Below, piece after piece: positions 1-6,525 of a stretch of DNA of 11,536 nucleotides. The position numbers and the translations under genes were made by a program. How positions within the stretch are numbered: the first letter of the stretch is position 1; each line of letters opens with the position of its first letter. The notes under the pieces are model-generated. The model made no database searches. It saw only the letters and a program-made list of their open reading frames with translations, and was not told the DNA's origin. This stretch comes from Verrucomicrobiia bacterium (GTDB lineage Bacteria > Verrucomicrobiota > Verrucomicrobiia > JABWAM01), in assembly GCA_013360985.1 (NCBI GenBank), contig JABWAM010000056.1:1-11536 (forward strand), written 5' to 3'.

Positions 1-2
1 GA

Positions 3-1166
3 GCGGCCGCCGCCCGCCTCCGCGCGCGCGACCTTGACGCCCTCGTCGCCGATCCGCGCGTCGAGTTGATCGTCGAGCTCATCGGCGGCTGCGGCGCCGC
101 GCGACGGCTCATCCTCTCCTCACTACGCGCGGGGAAACCCGTGGTCACCGCGAACAAAGCCCTCCTCGCGGAGCATGGACGCGAAATCTTCGCCGAATCG
201 CAGCGGCGCGGCGCTCCCGTCTGGTTCGAGGCCAGCGTCGCCGGAGGCGTGCCGCTCATCCAATCCCTGCGCGAGGGCCTGGTCGCCAACCGCTTCCGCC
301 TCCTCTACGGAATTGTCAACGGGACCTGCAACTACATCCTCTCCCGCATGAGCCTCGAGGGCGTCTCCTTCGAGGATGCGCTCCGCGAGGCGCAGGCCCG
401 CGGTTTCGCCGAAGCCGATCCCACGCTCGACATCGGCGGGTTCGACGCCGCGCACAAGGCCACCGTGCTGGCCTCGCTCGTCACGGGCGGCTGCGTGGAC
501 TACCGCAAGGTGTATGTCGAGGGCATCCGCGACGTGCGCGTCGAAGACCTCGGTTTCGCGCGCCGCCTCGGCTACGCCCTCAAGCTCCTCGCCATCGTCC
601 GCTCCCTCGGGTCGGACGGCGTGGAGGTCCGCGTGCATCCTACGCTCATTCCCGCCGCGAACCGCCTCGCCTCCATCCACGGCGTCACCAACGCCGTCAT
701 GGTCCGGGGCGATCTCGTCGGCGACGTCGAGTTTTCCGGACCGGGCGCCGGCGGCGACGCCACCTCGAGCGCCGTGATCAGCGACATCATGGAAGCGGCG
801 CGCCATGTCGCGCTCCGCGGCGAACGCGGCGACGACGCCCCCCTGCCCCAGCCTCCCTCAGCGATCGGCCTGACGTCTCCGCGCGTCGCGCCCGCCGACG
901 CAATCACGTCGCGCTACTATCTCCGCCTGAGCGTCGTGGATCGGCCCGGCGTCCTCGCGCGCATCGCCTCGATTTTGGGCGCGGCGAACATCGGGATCTC
1001 GTCGGTGCTCCAGCCCGAGGGTCATGAAGGCCGCGCCGTCCCGCTGATCCTGATGACTCACGACGCGCGCCACGGGGCGATGACCCGGGCGCTCGCGCGC
1101 ATCCGCCGTCTCCCCGCCGTCAAGGGTCCGCCCATCGTCTTCCGCGTCGAAAGCTTCGCGTCATGA
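3..1166 (+). CDS. hom: Homoserine dehydrogenase, 5'-truncated by window edge
   Basis: Catalyses NAD(P)H-dependent reduction of aspartate semialdehyde to homoserine in the cytoplasm, the branch step to threonine and methionine. The reading frame is open from base 3, so the gene begins before the window; 387 codons are visible of the roughly 430 usual in the family, and the N-terminal nucleotide-binding glycine loop is missing. Numbering visible residues: the ELIGG strand and VVTANK motif (about 47-52), NGTCNY (106-111), EADPT (137-141) and DAAHK with the likely catalytic lysine 152 are all present, as is the GPGAG motif near 246-250. A C-terminal ACT domain (about 305-381, starting at YYLRLSVVDRPGVLARI) suggests feedback control by an amino acid, typically threonine in this family. 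The TTG at 66 is internal to the conserved domain and is not the real start. The stop overlaps the thrC start by 4 nt (ATGA), suggesting translational coupling. Identification is secure. Confidence 0.96.
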   Translation, partial: AAAARLRARDLDALVADPRVELIVELIGGCGAARRLILSSLRAGKPVVTANKALLAEHGREIFAESQRRGAPVWFEASVAGGVPLIQSLREGLVANRFRLLYGIVNGTCNYILSRMSLEGVSFEDALREAQARGFAEADPTLDIGGFDAAHKATVLASLVTGGCVDYRKVYVEGIRDVRVEDLGFARRLGYALKLLAIVRSLGSDGVEVRVHPTLIPAANRLASIHGVTNAVMVRGDLVGDVEFSGPGAGGDATSSAVISDIMEAARHVALRGERGDDAPLPQPPSAIGLTSPRVAPADAITSRYYLRLSVVDRPGVLARIASILGAANIGISSVLQPEGHEGRAVPLILMTHDARHGAMTRALARIRRLPAVKGPPIVFRVESFAS

Positions 1167-2263
1167 GCTGGCGCGGCGTCATCGCGGCCTATCGGGCGTT
1201 TCTTCCGGTCGGCGCCAAGACTCCGATCGTGACCTTGCACGAAGGAAACACCCCGCTCCTGTTCGCCCCGCGCCTCAGCAAGCGCGTGGCCCCCGACGCG
1301 AAGGTGTACCTGAAGTGCGAAGGGCTGAATCCGACCGGTTCCTTCAAGGACCGCGGGATGACGGTCGCCATCTCGAAGGCCGTCGAGCGCGGCGCCAAAG
1401 CCGTCATCTGCGCTTCGACGGGCAACACCTCCGCCTCCGCCGCCGCGTACGCGGCGCGCGCCGGGCTCGCCTGTTTCGTCCTGCTCCCCAAAGGGAAGAT
1501 CGCCAGCGGAAAACTCGCCCAGGCCTTGATGAGCGGCGCCCAAACCATCGCGGTCAAAGGCAACTTCGATGTCGCCCTCGACCTTGTCCGCCGCATCGCC
1601 GAGGAACATCCCGTCGCCGTGGTCAACTCGGTGAACCCCGACCGCATCGAAGGCCAGAAGACCGCCGCGTTTGAGATCGTGGACGCGCTCGGCGAGGCGC
1701 CGCACTACCACTTCATCCCCGTTGGCAACGCGGGGAATATCACCGCTTACTGGAAAGGGTACCGCGAATATCGTCAGGCCGGCAAATGCCGCCGCCTCCC
1801 GCGCATGATCGGTTTCCAGGCCGCGGGCGCCGCGCCGATCTTCCACGACGAACCGGTGGCGCGGCCTGAGACCGTCGCGACCGCCATCCGGATCGGCAAC
1901 CCGGCGAGTTGGCAAGCGGCCAAGGTCGCCCTCACTCAATCCAACGGCCTCGTGGACGTCGTCACCGACGAAGAAATCCTTGAAGCCCAGCTCTGGCTCG
2001 CAGTGAACGAGGGGGTCTTCGTCGAACCCGCCTCCGCCGCTTCCGTCGCCGGCCTCTTGAAATGCGCCGGCCGCCGGCCGCATCCCGAGTGCCCGCTCGC
2101 CGCCGAACTCCACGCGAGCCTCATCCCCGCAGCGCCCACCATCGTTTGCACCGTGACCGGCCATGGCCTCAAGGATCCCGACATCGTCGCGCGCCACGCG
2201 ATGAACGCTGTAACCGTTCGCGCGACCAAGGAGAGCGTCCTCAAGGCGATGGGCCTGGCGTAA
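1163..2263 (+). CDS. thrC: Threonine synthase (PLP-dependent)
   Basis: Converts O-phospho-L-homoserine to L-threonine and phosphate, the last step of threonine synthesis, in the cytoplasm. The protein has 366 residues, matching the short (about 350 aa) fold-type II class and not the longer ThrC of enteric bacteria. Visible motifs are HEGNTPL (26-32), NPTGSFKDRG (56-65) with the PLP Schiff-base lysine K62, STGNTSASAAAYAA (85-98), and the phosphate-binding glycine loop GNAGN (188-192). The C-terminal VTGHGLKDPD (331-340) is also typical. The ATG lies inside the ATGA overlap with the homoserine dehydrogenase stop; no strong Shine-Dalgarno is visible, consistent with coupling to upstream translation. 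No homoserine kinase gene is next to it, so that step must be encoded elsewhere or by an unlinked gene. Confidence 0.97.
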   Translation: MSWRGVIAAYRAFLPVGAKTPIVTLHEGNTPLLFAPRLSKRVAPDAKVYLKCEGLNPTGSFKDRGMTVAISKAVERGAKAVICASTGNTSASAAAYAARAGLACFVLLPKGKIASGKLAQALMSGAQTIAVKGNFDVALDLVRRIAEEHPVAVVNSVNPDRIEGQKTAAFEIVDALGEAPHYHFIPVGNAGNITAYWKGYREYRQAGKCRRLPRMIGFQAAGAAPIFHDEPVARPETVATAIRIGNPASWQAAKVALTQSNGLVDVVTDEEILEAQLWLAVNEGVFVEPASAASVAGLLKCAGRRPHPECPLAAELHASLIPAAPTIVCTVTGHGLKDPDIVARHAMNAVTVRATKESVLKAMGLA

Positions 2264-2274
2264 CCCGAAATCTT

Positions 2275-2874
2275 ATGCCTCTCCCGATCCTTCCCTCCCG
2301 TTGGACGACGTCCTTCGGCATCGAAACGCCCGCTGCTCTTTTGGGGCGGACCATCTCGGCGACCCCTCCGTCGTTCGGAAAATGGAGGCCGCGGTTCCTC
2401 GCCCAAACCGCGCTCCGCCTCTCCCTCCTCCTCCTCCCCTTTCTCTTCGCCGCGCCCGCGCCCGCAGCCGCCCCGCCGCTCCCCGAAGACATCCAGAAGG
2501 GGATCACCGCCTTCTTCAATCTCCTCAAGCAGCAGAAGGTGGACGAGGCGTACGAACTGATCCTTGTGAATACGCGGATCCGCGGGCGCGAAGACGACGT
2601 CAAGGCGTTGAGGAAACAGACGCGCGAAGCGATCGCCACCTACGGCCCGATCCTCGGCTTCGAGACGATCGAACAACGCCGCGTCGGCATGAGCCTCATG
2701 CAGATCGTCTGCTTGAGTTGGTCGGAAAACTTCCCGCTGCGCTGGCGGTTTTCCTACTATCGCCCCGGCGACCGCTGGCGCCTCCTCGACATCTTCGTGG
2801 ACGATAAGATCGGCGAACTTTTCGACACGCGCGCCGTGCGCGTCCAACCCATGGACGCGCCGTCCGCGCCGTAA
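2275..2874 (+). CDS. Predicted exported protein of unknown function, 199 aa
   Basis: I do not recognise a characterised family. The protein has a positively charged stretch (about 37-48), a leucine-rich hydrophobic core (about 49-60) and an alanine-rich segment with AxA-type sites (about 60-66), so it looks like a signal peptide; there is no lipobox cysteine. The mature part (about 67-199) starts with predicted helices (EDIQKGITAFFNLLKQQKVD, 71-90), then a segment rich in likely strands and aromatic residues (SWSENFPLRWRF, 148-159; YYRPGDRWRLLDIFVDD, 161-177). This helix-then-sheet layout resembles small NTF2-like periplasmic proteins, but that is inference. The ATG at 2275 follows thrC by 11 nt with no visible ribosome binding site. 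It gives an unusually long region (about 40 aa) before the hydrophobic core; an in-frame TTG at 2341 (22 residues shorter) is an alternative. Likely cotranscribed with hom-thrC. It ends tail to tail with sdhB. Confidence 0.78.
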   Translation: MPLPILPSRWTTSFGIETPAALLGRTISATPPSFGKWRPRFLAQTALRLSLLLLPFLFAAPAPAAAPPLPEDIQKGITAFFNLLKQQKVDEAYELILVNTRIRGREDDVKALRKQTREAIATYGPILGFETIEQRRVGMSLMQIVCLSWSENFPLRWRFSYYRPGDRWRLLDIFVDDKIGELFDTRAVRVQPMDAPSAP

Positions 2875-2897
2875 ACGGCGCGCCGGCGCTCCGCGCC
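2865..2897. terminator. GC-rich inverted repeats between convergent genes, possible bidirectional terminator
   Basis: Two mutually exclusive hairpins can form. The first pairs CGCGCCG (2865-2871) with CGGCGCG (2876-2882) around the loop TAAA and covers the stop codon of the exported-protein gene. The second pairs GGCGCG (2877-2882) with CGCGCC (2892-2897), ending just before the sdhB stop. No T-tract follows directly on either strand, so this is not a classical intrinsic terminator. The location between two converging transcripts makes a termination or mRNA-end role plausible. Confidence 0.4.
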
Positions 2898-3653
2898 TTA
2901 CCCGGTAAAAATCTTTTTGAGCGACGCGGCGAGATAATCGCGATTCATCCAGGCGATGTTCGCCACCGTCACACCCTTCGGGCAGACGGCCTGGCATTCG
3001 TACTGGTTCGTGCAGTTGCCGAAGCCTTCGGCGTCCATCCGCGCCACCATCGCGCGCGCGCGCTGCGCCCGCTCCGGCTGTCCTTGCGGGAGTCGCCCGA
3101 GATGCGCGATCTTCGCGCCGACGAAGAGCATTGCCGAAGAGTTCTTGCACGCCGCCACGCACGCGCCGCAACCGATGCACGCTGCGGAGTCGAAGGCCTT
3201 TTCCGCGACCTCTTTGCCGATCGGCGCGGCGTTCGCTTCCGGCGCCTGCCCCGTGTTCACGGAAACGAATCCGCCGGCTTGAATGATTCGGTCGAACGCG
3301 CTCCGGTCGGCGACCAGGTCCTTGAGCACGGGGAAGGCGCGCGCGCGGAACGGCTCCACGGTAATCGTCTCGCCGTCGCGGAAGCTTCGCATATAGACCT
3401 GGCAGGTCGTCGCCTTTTCATTCGGGCCGTGCGGCTCGCCATTGATCACGAGCGAACACGCGCCGCAAATCCCCTCGCGACAGTCGTGGTCGAAGGCGAC
3501 CGGCTCGCCGCCGGCCTGCGTGACCTCGTCGTTGACGACGTCGAGCATCTCGAGGAACGACATCTCGGGGCGGATCCCGCGCGCGGACACCTCGACGAAG
3601 CGTCCGACGCTGTTTGCGTCCTTCTGCCTCCAAATTTTCAGGGTGAAGTTCAC
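2898..3653 (-). CDS. sdhB: Succinate dehydrogenase/fumarate reductase iron-sulfur subunit
   Basis: Electron-transfer subunit of respiratory complex II, carrying electrons from the SdhA flavin to the quinone site in SdhC at the inner face of the membrane. The protein has 251 residues, usual for the family. The N-terminal ferredoxin-like domain binds [2Fe-2S] through C58, C63, C66 (CREGICGAC) and C84. The C-terminal domain contains CIGCGACVAAC (C159, C162, C165, C169) and CTNQYECQAVC (C214, C220, C224). By analogy with E. coli SdhB, C159/C162/C165/C224 hold [4Fe-4S] and C169/C214/C220 hold [3Fe-4S]. All eleven cluster ligands are present. The GTG start at 3653 overlaps the sdhA stop (GTGA) and has a GGAG ribosome binding site 6 nt upstream. 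The frame stays open far upstream inside sdhA, but that extension is not homologous. The downstream neighbour converges on it. Confidence 0.97.
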   Translation of the reverse strand: MNFTLKIWRQKDANSVGRFVEVSARGIRPEMSFLEMLDVVNDEVTQAGGEPVAFDHDCREGICGACSLVINGEPHGPNEKATTCQVYMRSFRDGETITVEPFRARAFPVLKDLVADRSAFDRIIQAGGFVSVNTGQAPEANAAPIGKEVAEKAFDSAACIGCGACVAACKNSSAMLFVGAKIAHLGRLPQGQPERAQRARAMVARMDAEGFGNCTNQYECQAVCPKGVTVANIAWMNRDYLAASLKKIFTG

Positions 3654-5563
3654 TTGTAGCTCCGGGTTGCGAGATGGGCTTCTTCGTAAACGAGCGGTTC
3701 GGCGTGCCGCAGAGGCGGACGGCCGTCGCCCTGGAATTCCCACGCCGCGACGTGCGCAAACTTCTCGTCGTTGCGGCGGCACTCGCCGTCTTCCAGTTGA
3801 TATTCCGCGCGGAAGTGGCAGCCGCACGATTCCTCCCGCGCGAGAGCGTCCATGCAGATGAGCTCGCCGAGCTCGAGAAAATCGGCGACGCGCCCGGCGC
3901 GCTCCAGCGATGGGTTCAGTTCGTCGCCGCTTCCCGGAACGCGCACATCCTCCCAAAACTCTTGGCGGAGCGCGGGGATTTCCTCGAGGGCTTTCTTCAA
4001 ACCGGCGGCGTCGCGCGCCATCCCGCAATGTTCCCAGAGGATTTTTCCGAGACGGCGGTGGAACTCGCTCACCGTGCGCTTGCCGTTGACGCCAAGAAAC
4101 CGCTTGGTTCGGGCCTGAATCTCCTCTTCGGCCGCGCGAAACTCCGCGGCGTCCGCCGCCGGGCGTTTCGCGCCCGAGGACGCCAGATAATCCCCGATCG
4201 TATAGGGAAGAATGAAGTAACCGTCGGCGAGTCCCTGCATAAGCGCGCTCGCGCCGAGGCGGTTCGCGCCGTGGTCGGAAAAGTTCGCCTCGCCGAGGAC
4301 AAAGAGCCCCGGCAGAGTGCTCATGAGGTGGTAGTCCACCCAAAGCCCGCCCATCACGTAATGGATCGCCGGATAGATTCGCATCGGGACCTGGTAAGCG
4401 TTCTCGGCGGTGATCTCGTGGTACATGTCGAAGAGGTTTCCGTAGCGCTCGCGCACTACGTTCTCGCCGAGCCGTGCGATCGCGTCCGAAAAATCGAGGT
4501 AGACGCCCCGCCCGCCGGGGCCGACCCCGCGCCCTTCGTCGCACACGCGCTTGGCGGCGCGCGAGGAGATGTCGCGCGGGGCGAGGTTCCCGTAGCTCGG
4601 GTACATCCGCTCCAGGTAATAGTCGCGTTCGACCTCGGGGATCTCGCGCGGCGCGCGGCGGTCGCCCTTCGCCTTCGGGACCCAGCAGCGGCCGTCATTG
4701 CGCAGCGATTCGGACATCAGAGTGAGCTTGGATTGATGCTCGCCGGAGACAGGGATGCAGGTGGGATGGATCTGCGTAAAACAGGGGTTGGCGAAGGCGG
4801 CGCCCTTTTTCCAGGCGCGCCAGATCGCCGTGGCGTTGCACCCTTGCGCATTGGTCGAGAGATAAAACACGTTCCCGTAGCCGCCGGTCGCGAGGACGAC
4901 GGCGTCCGCGGAATGCGACGCGATCTTTCCGCTCACAAGGTCGCGGACGACGATCCCTTTCGCCCGCCCGTCCACGACGACGAGGTCGAGCATTTCGGTG
5001 CGAGGAAACATCCGCACGGCGCCCAGGCCGATTTGTCGGCTCAACGCCTGATACGCGCCGATCAGGAGCTGCTGCCCCGTCGCGCCTCGCGCGTAAAACG
5101 TTCGCGAGACCTGCGCGCCGCCGAAGGACCGGTTCGCCAGCATCCCGCCGTATTCGCGTCCGAACGGGACCCCCTGCGCGACGCATTGATCGATGATGTT
5201 GACGCTCACCTCGGCGAGGCGATGAACGTTCGCCTCGCGCGCGCGAAAATCGCCTCCCTTGATCGTGTCGTAGAAGAGGCGATGCACGCTGTCGCCGTCG
5301 TTCTGATAATTCTTCGCGGCGTTGATTCCGCCCTGCGCGGCAATGCTGTGGGCGCGGCGGGGGCTGTCTTGGAAACAGAAACATTTCACCCGATACCCGA
5401 GCTCGCCCAGCGTGGCGGCCGCCGACGCGCCGGCGAGCCCCGAGCCGACGACGAGGATCTCGTATTTGCGTTTATTGGCGGGATTGACCAGCTTCATTTC
5501 CGCGCGTCGGCGGTCCCACTTCTGCGCCAAGGGGCCGGCGGGAATTCGGGCATCGAGTTTCAT
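3650..5563 (-). CDS. sdhA: Succinate dehydrogenase/fumarate reductase flavoprotein subunit
   Basis: Catalytic FAD subunit of complex II, interconverting succinate and fumarate on the cytoplasmic side of the membrane. The 637 residues match the B-type family found in Bacteroidetes and Verrucomicrobia-like bacteria, which keeps the N-terminal leader (MKLDARIPAGPLAQKW) seen here; this supports the ATG at 5563 over the ATG at residue 23. The Rossmann dinucleotide motif is VVGSGLAGASAA (38-49). H72 in RRAHSIAAQGG is the covalent FAD attachment histidine. Likely substrate residues are H266 (QIHPTCI), R330 (APRDISSR), H401 (IHYVMGG) and R435 (GANRLGASAL). The C-terminal helical and capping region is complete. 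sdhC ends 28 nt upstream and sdhB overlaps by 4 nt. No Shine-Dalgarno precedes the start; the spacer instead has a C-rich run. Sequence alone cannot tell whether the enzyme works as dehydrogenase or fumarate reductase. Confidence 0.97.
   Translation of the reverse strand: MKLDARIPAGPLAQKWDRRRAEMKLVNPANKRKYEILVVGSGLAGASAAATLGELGYRVKCFCFQDSPRRAHSIAAQGGINAAKNYQNDGDSVHRLFYDTIKGGDFRAREANVHRLAEVSVNIIDQCVAQGVPFGREYGGMLANRSFGGAQVSRTFYARGATGQQLLIGAYQALSRQIGLGAVRMFPRTEMLDLVVVDGRAKGIVVRDLVSGKIASHSADAVVLATGGYGNVFYLSTNAQGCNATAIWRAWKKGAAFANPCFTQIHPTCIPVSGEHQSKLTLMSESLRNDGRCWVPKAKGDRRAPREIPEVERDYYLERMYPSYGNLAPRDISSRAAKRVCDEGRGVGPGGRGVYLDFSDAIARLGENVVRERYGNLFDMYHEITAENAYQVPMRIYPAIHYVMGGLWVDYHLMSTLPGLFVLGEANFSDHGANRLGASALMQGLADGYFILPYTIGDYLASSGAKRPAADAAEFRAAEEEIQARTKRFLGVNGKRTVSEFHRRLGKILWEHCGMARDAAGLKKALEEIPALRQEFWEDVRVPGSGDELNPSLERAGRVADFLELGELICMDALAREESCGCHFRAEYQLEDGECRRNDEKFAHVAAWEFQGDGRPPLRHAEPLVYEEAHLATRSYK
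3660..3663 (-). promoter_or_regulatory. Ribosome binding site of sdhB
   Basis: GGAG on the - strand lies 6 nt upstream of the GTG codon at 3653, inside the last codons of sdhA. It supports the GTG start over any position in the long upstream open frame. Confidence 0.65.
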
Positions 5564-5591
5564 GAGAAAAATGGGGGGAGGCCTTCGGTCA

Positions 5592-6323
5592 TCAACGGAG
5601 AAATCCGCACAACACGGCGGCGGGCACCGACGCCATTCCGAGAACGATCGCGAGCGCGAGCACGCGCGCCAGTCCCGTGAGGAACGGACCCGCCGCGTCG
5701 CTGCGCCAACCTAACGTTTGAAATACGCTCTGGAAACCGTGGCTGAGGTGAAGGCCGAGCGCGCCGACTCCGACGAGGTAAACGAGGACGATCCATGGAA
5801 CCGAAAAGGCGTGGACGATCATTTCGTAGACATCCGGATAGGATCGGCCCGGCTCGACGGGGGCGAGGGCCTGCAGGATCCCCGGCGCGTCGGCGATGGG
5901 CGATTTCAATTTCGCGTATTCCTGGAATCCGCCCACCTGCACGGTCAGATGGAGCACATGAAACAGCACGAATGCGCCGACGACGAGCCCGCTGCCGAGC
6001 ATCGAAAGCGACGCGACGGAGGCCTGGATCGTCTTCAGGCGGACGTACGGCTGCGGGCGGGCGCGACGGTTTTCGAGCGCGAGAGTGATCCCGCAGCCCA
6101 CGTGGACGAGCGCGATCGCCAGCAGGCCCGCGCGGAAGACCCAGAGCGCCCACGCGCGCGACTTGAGCAGGTGGGCGTAATGATTCAGCGCGTCGGCGCC
6201 GGAGAAGGCTTTGAGATTCCCGAGCATATGAACGACCACGAATCCGACGAGGAGCAGGCCGGTGGCGGCCATCAGATATTTGCGACCGAGCGAGGATCGA
6301 AGCAGTTGCCAAAGGGTCTTCAT
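5592..6323 (-). CDS. sdhC: Succinate dehydrogenase cytochrome b subunit, B-type
   Basis: Membrane anchor of complex II that binds two b hemes and the quinone, fixing SdhAB to the cytoplasmic membrane. The protein has 243 residues and five hydrophobic segments at about 17-34, 60-82, 103-127, 165-190 and 215-240. This single-polypeptide, five-helix plan is that of B-type enzymes (Bacillus SdhC, Wolinella FrdC), where one protein replaces separate SdhC and SdhD. Candidate axial heme histidines are H32 (VVHMLGN), H74 (ALVHVGCG), H122 or H125 (FHVLHL) and H171 (IVHAFS); H192 and H195 (LHLSHGFQSVF) follow the family pattern LHxxHG. The ATG at 6323 begins a family-like MKTLWQLLRSSLGRKYLMA; the open frame continues upstream without similarity. 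Only a weak GGA lies 9 nt before the start. First gene of sdhCAB. Confidence 0.94.
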   Translation of the reverse strand: MKTLWQLLRSSLGRKYLMAATGLLLVGFVVVHMLGNLKAFSGADALNHYAHLLKSRAWALWVFRAGLLAIALVHVGCGITLALENRRARPQPYVRLKTIQASVASLSMLGSGLVVGAFVLFHVLHLTVQVGGFQEYAKLKSPIADAPGILQALAPVEPGRSYPDVYEMIVHAFSVPWIVLVYLVGVGALGLHLSHGFQSVFQTLGWRSDAAGPFLTGLARVLALAIVLGMASVPAAVLCGFLR

Positions 6324-6525
6324 GAAAACAAATCCGCGCGCCGTCTGAAAGATCAGTCCGCGTCCGCGCAACGGGAACGCTAACAAATGCTTTCCGCGCC
6401 GCAAGAGTTTTTCCGGAAGTTTCCCGAGCGTGTCGCGCGCGCCTCTCGGCACGCCCATCCCTCGAGTCTCCGCGACGCAGCGCCGCGCGTCGCCTAAAGA
6501 TTCCACGCCGTGGGATCGATTGGGG
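6324..6525. other. 202-nt gap between ftsZ and sdhC
   Basis: This is the only sizeable non-coding stretch of the window. It should hold the end of the ftsZ transcript and, if sdhCAB is transcribed independently, its promoter on the - strand. No convincing -35/-10 pair is visible; TTGCGG (6398-6403, - strand) with a poor TA-rich stretch near TTGTTA (6380-6385) is the nearest candidate. A TTCCGGAA palindrome lies at 6411-6418. No small ORF with a ribosome binding site was seen. Confidence 0.5.
6472..6493 (-). terminator. Possible terminator or stabilising hairpin after ftsZ
   Basis: A perfect 7-bp stem, GCGACGC with GCGTCGC around an 8-nt loop, starts 32 nt downstream of the ftsZ stop. No T-run follows on the - strand, so intrinsic termination is doubtful; it may protect the mRNA 3' end or aid factor-dependent termination. 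Confidence 0.3.

Noticed and set aside
2062..2274. Upstream extension of the exported-protein frame into thrC (start at 2062).
   Set aside because: The added residues overlap the C-terminus of thrC out of frame, are rich in Arg and Pro, and would bury the signal peptide.
1058..3180. Long - strand open frames opposite hom, thrC and the exported-protein gene.
   Set aside because: They lack family motifs and ribosome binding sites and are explained by codon bias of the + strand genes. The second also runs into sdhB in the wrong frame.
3654..4544. N-terminal extension of the sdhB frame to 548 codons, suggesting a fusion.
   Set aside because: The extra part is the arginine-rich out-of-frame translation of sdhA. 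The GTG at 3653 with GGAG upstream gives exactly the family length.
3674..5680. A 668-codon open frame on the + strand opposite sdhA, longer than sdhA itself.
   Set aside because: It mirrors sdhA in a high-GC region where stops are rare. The translation is rich in Arg, Ala, Val and His with no recognisable motif, while the opposite strand has a complete, conserved flavoprotein.
6411..6418. TTCCGGAA palindrome in the ftsZ-sdhC gap as an operator.
   Set aside because: Eight-base GC-containing palindromes are common by chance; there is no second copy nearby and no promoter it clearly overlaps.
6497..6516. Inverted repeat around CCACGCCGTGG just after ftsZ as an intrinsic terminator.
   Set aside because: On the ftsZ mRNA strand the stem has an internal C-A mismatch and is short, with only TTT after it; the paired form is better on the + strand, where no gene ends.
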